A stretch of DNA of 64,000 nucleotides, from assembly GCF_018882385.1 (NCBI RefSeq), contig NZ_JACVON010000001.1, forward strand, positions 44,844 to 108,843, given 5' to 3'. Below are positions 63,944-64,000 of the stretch, one piece after another; within the stretch, counting starts at the first letter, position 1; each line of letters starts with the position of its first letter. The notes beneath the pieces are model-generated. The model was given only the letters and a program-made list of their open reading frames with translations. It searched no databases and was not told the DNA's origin. The position numbers and the translations under genes were made by a program. This stretch comes from Polynucleobacter sp. 30F-ANTBAC (lineage in GTDB: Bacteria; Pseudomonadota; Gammaproteobacteria; Burkholderiales; Burkholderiaceae).

Positions 63944-64000
63944 CTAATCTAGATTTAAAAGGAGTTGACCATTCGGCAGCATGTAGTCACCGTTACCCAT
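63944..64000 (-). CDS. Possible C-terminal end of a gene running past the window
   Basis: On the minus strand an open frame enters from base 64000 and ends at TAG 63944-63946 with MGNGDYMLPNGQLLLNLD as its visible residues. Its start lies outside. It is too short to assign and might be chance, but it has protein-like residues and ends just upstream of the adhesin-like gene on the same strand. Confidence 0.3.
   Translation of the reverse strand: MGNGDYMLPNGQLLLNLD

Larger units (their letters stand above)
57741..64000. mobile_element. tRNA-Asn-associated integrative island (left part, continues past the window)
   Basis: The island begins at the truncated tRNA-Asn and includes the integrase, the GIY-YIG nuclease, two frameshifted secreted-protein genes, three small genes and a polymerase-like gene. 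Gene density drops, AGA/AGG and other AT-rich codons rise, and no core gene follows to the window's end. The right junction is not present. Whether it is active, or a satellite that depends on another element, cannot be seen. Confidence 0.8.

Noticed and set aside
63957..64000. A plus-strand gene start behind AAAAGGAG at the window's end
   Set aside because: No ATG, GTG or suitably spaced TTG with an open frame follows; ATG 63981 is followed at once by TAG.

Overview
The window looks like the chromosome of a small-genome freshwater betaproteobacterium of the Burkholderiaceae, most likely Polynucleobacter or a close relative. The evidence is the moderately AT-rich coding sequence, very short intergenic gaps, and gene order typical of that group: gltA-leuC-leuD-leuB-asd-fimV-truA-trpF-trpB-trpA-accD-folC-dedD-cvpA-purF-metZ. 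This assignment is inference from gene content and order; no 16S gene is present.

Region 1 (1-15971) is one long co-directional run of housekeeping biosynthesis. It covers the end of citrate synthase, leucine synthesis, aspartate-semialdehyde dehydrogenase, a FimV-like protein, tRNA pseudouridine synthase, the last tryptophan steps, fatty-acid carboxylation, folate polyglutamylation, a SPOR protein, CvpA, PurF and MetZ. A tiny entericidin-like lipoprotein sits between leuC and leuD.

Region 2 (16009-27091) is a thiosulfate-oxidation (Sox) island. A divergent SoxH-like metallo-hydrolase faces soxCD-soxYZ-soxAX-soxB. These are followed by a CbiM/COG3235-like membrane protein, a YeeE/YedE transporter fused to a DUF442 sulfur-transferase domain, and a TauE/SafE sulfite exporter. 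SoxCD strips electrons from the SoxYZ-bound sulfane, SoxAX loads thiosulfate, SoxB releases sulfate, and the exporters plausibly handle sulfite and other sulfur species.

Region 3 (27104-57576) is ordinary core and accessory chromosome. It holds a DUF2244 protein, a two-gene RND efflux system, a thioesterase, aconitase B with a palindromic upstream element, nitronate monooxygenase, isochorismatase-like hydrolase, RsuA, an FMN lactate dehydrogenase with an SDR, gamma carbonic anhydrase, LrgAB, YgiQ, two DMT exporters, YbhB, a half-length YjgA, YaeQ, SlyX, an MFS carrier, a DUF455 protein, tRNA-Leu, and a DUF3302-HlyD-outer-membrane-factor export operon. Several genes below 60 codons were found by eye (32097-32252, 37740-37865, 43277-43504).

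Region 4 (57741-64000, continuing past the window) is a mobile island inserted in a tRNA-Asn gene, of which only the 3' half remains at the left junction. It carries a tyrosine integrase preceded by two pairs of TGTTGTC repeats, and 5 bp downstream a GIY-YIG nuclease flanked by six copies of a DNA-binding-like module. It also carries two secreted-protein genes on the minus strand that are broken by frameshifts, small unknown genes, and a 474-residue protein whose three conserved blocks resemble the palm motifs of family-A polymerases. The nuclease and the polymerase-like protein are the best candidates for something not yet described.
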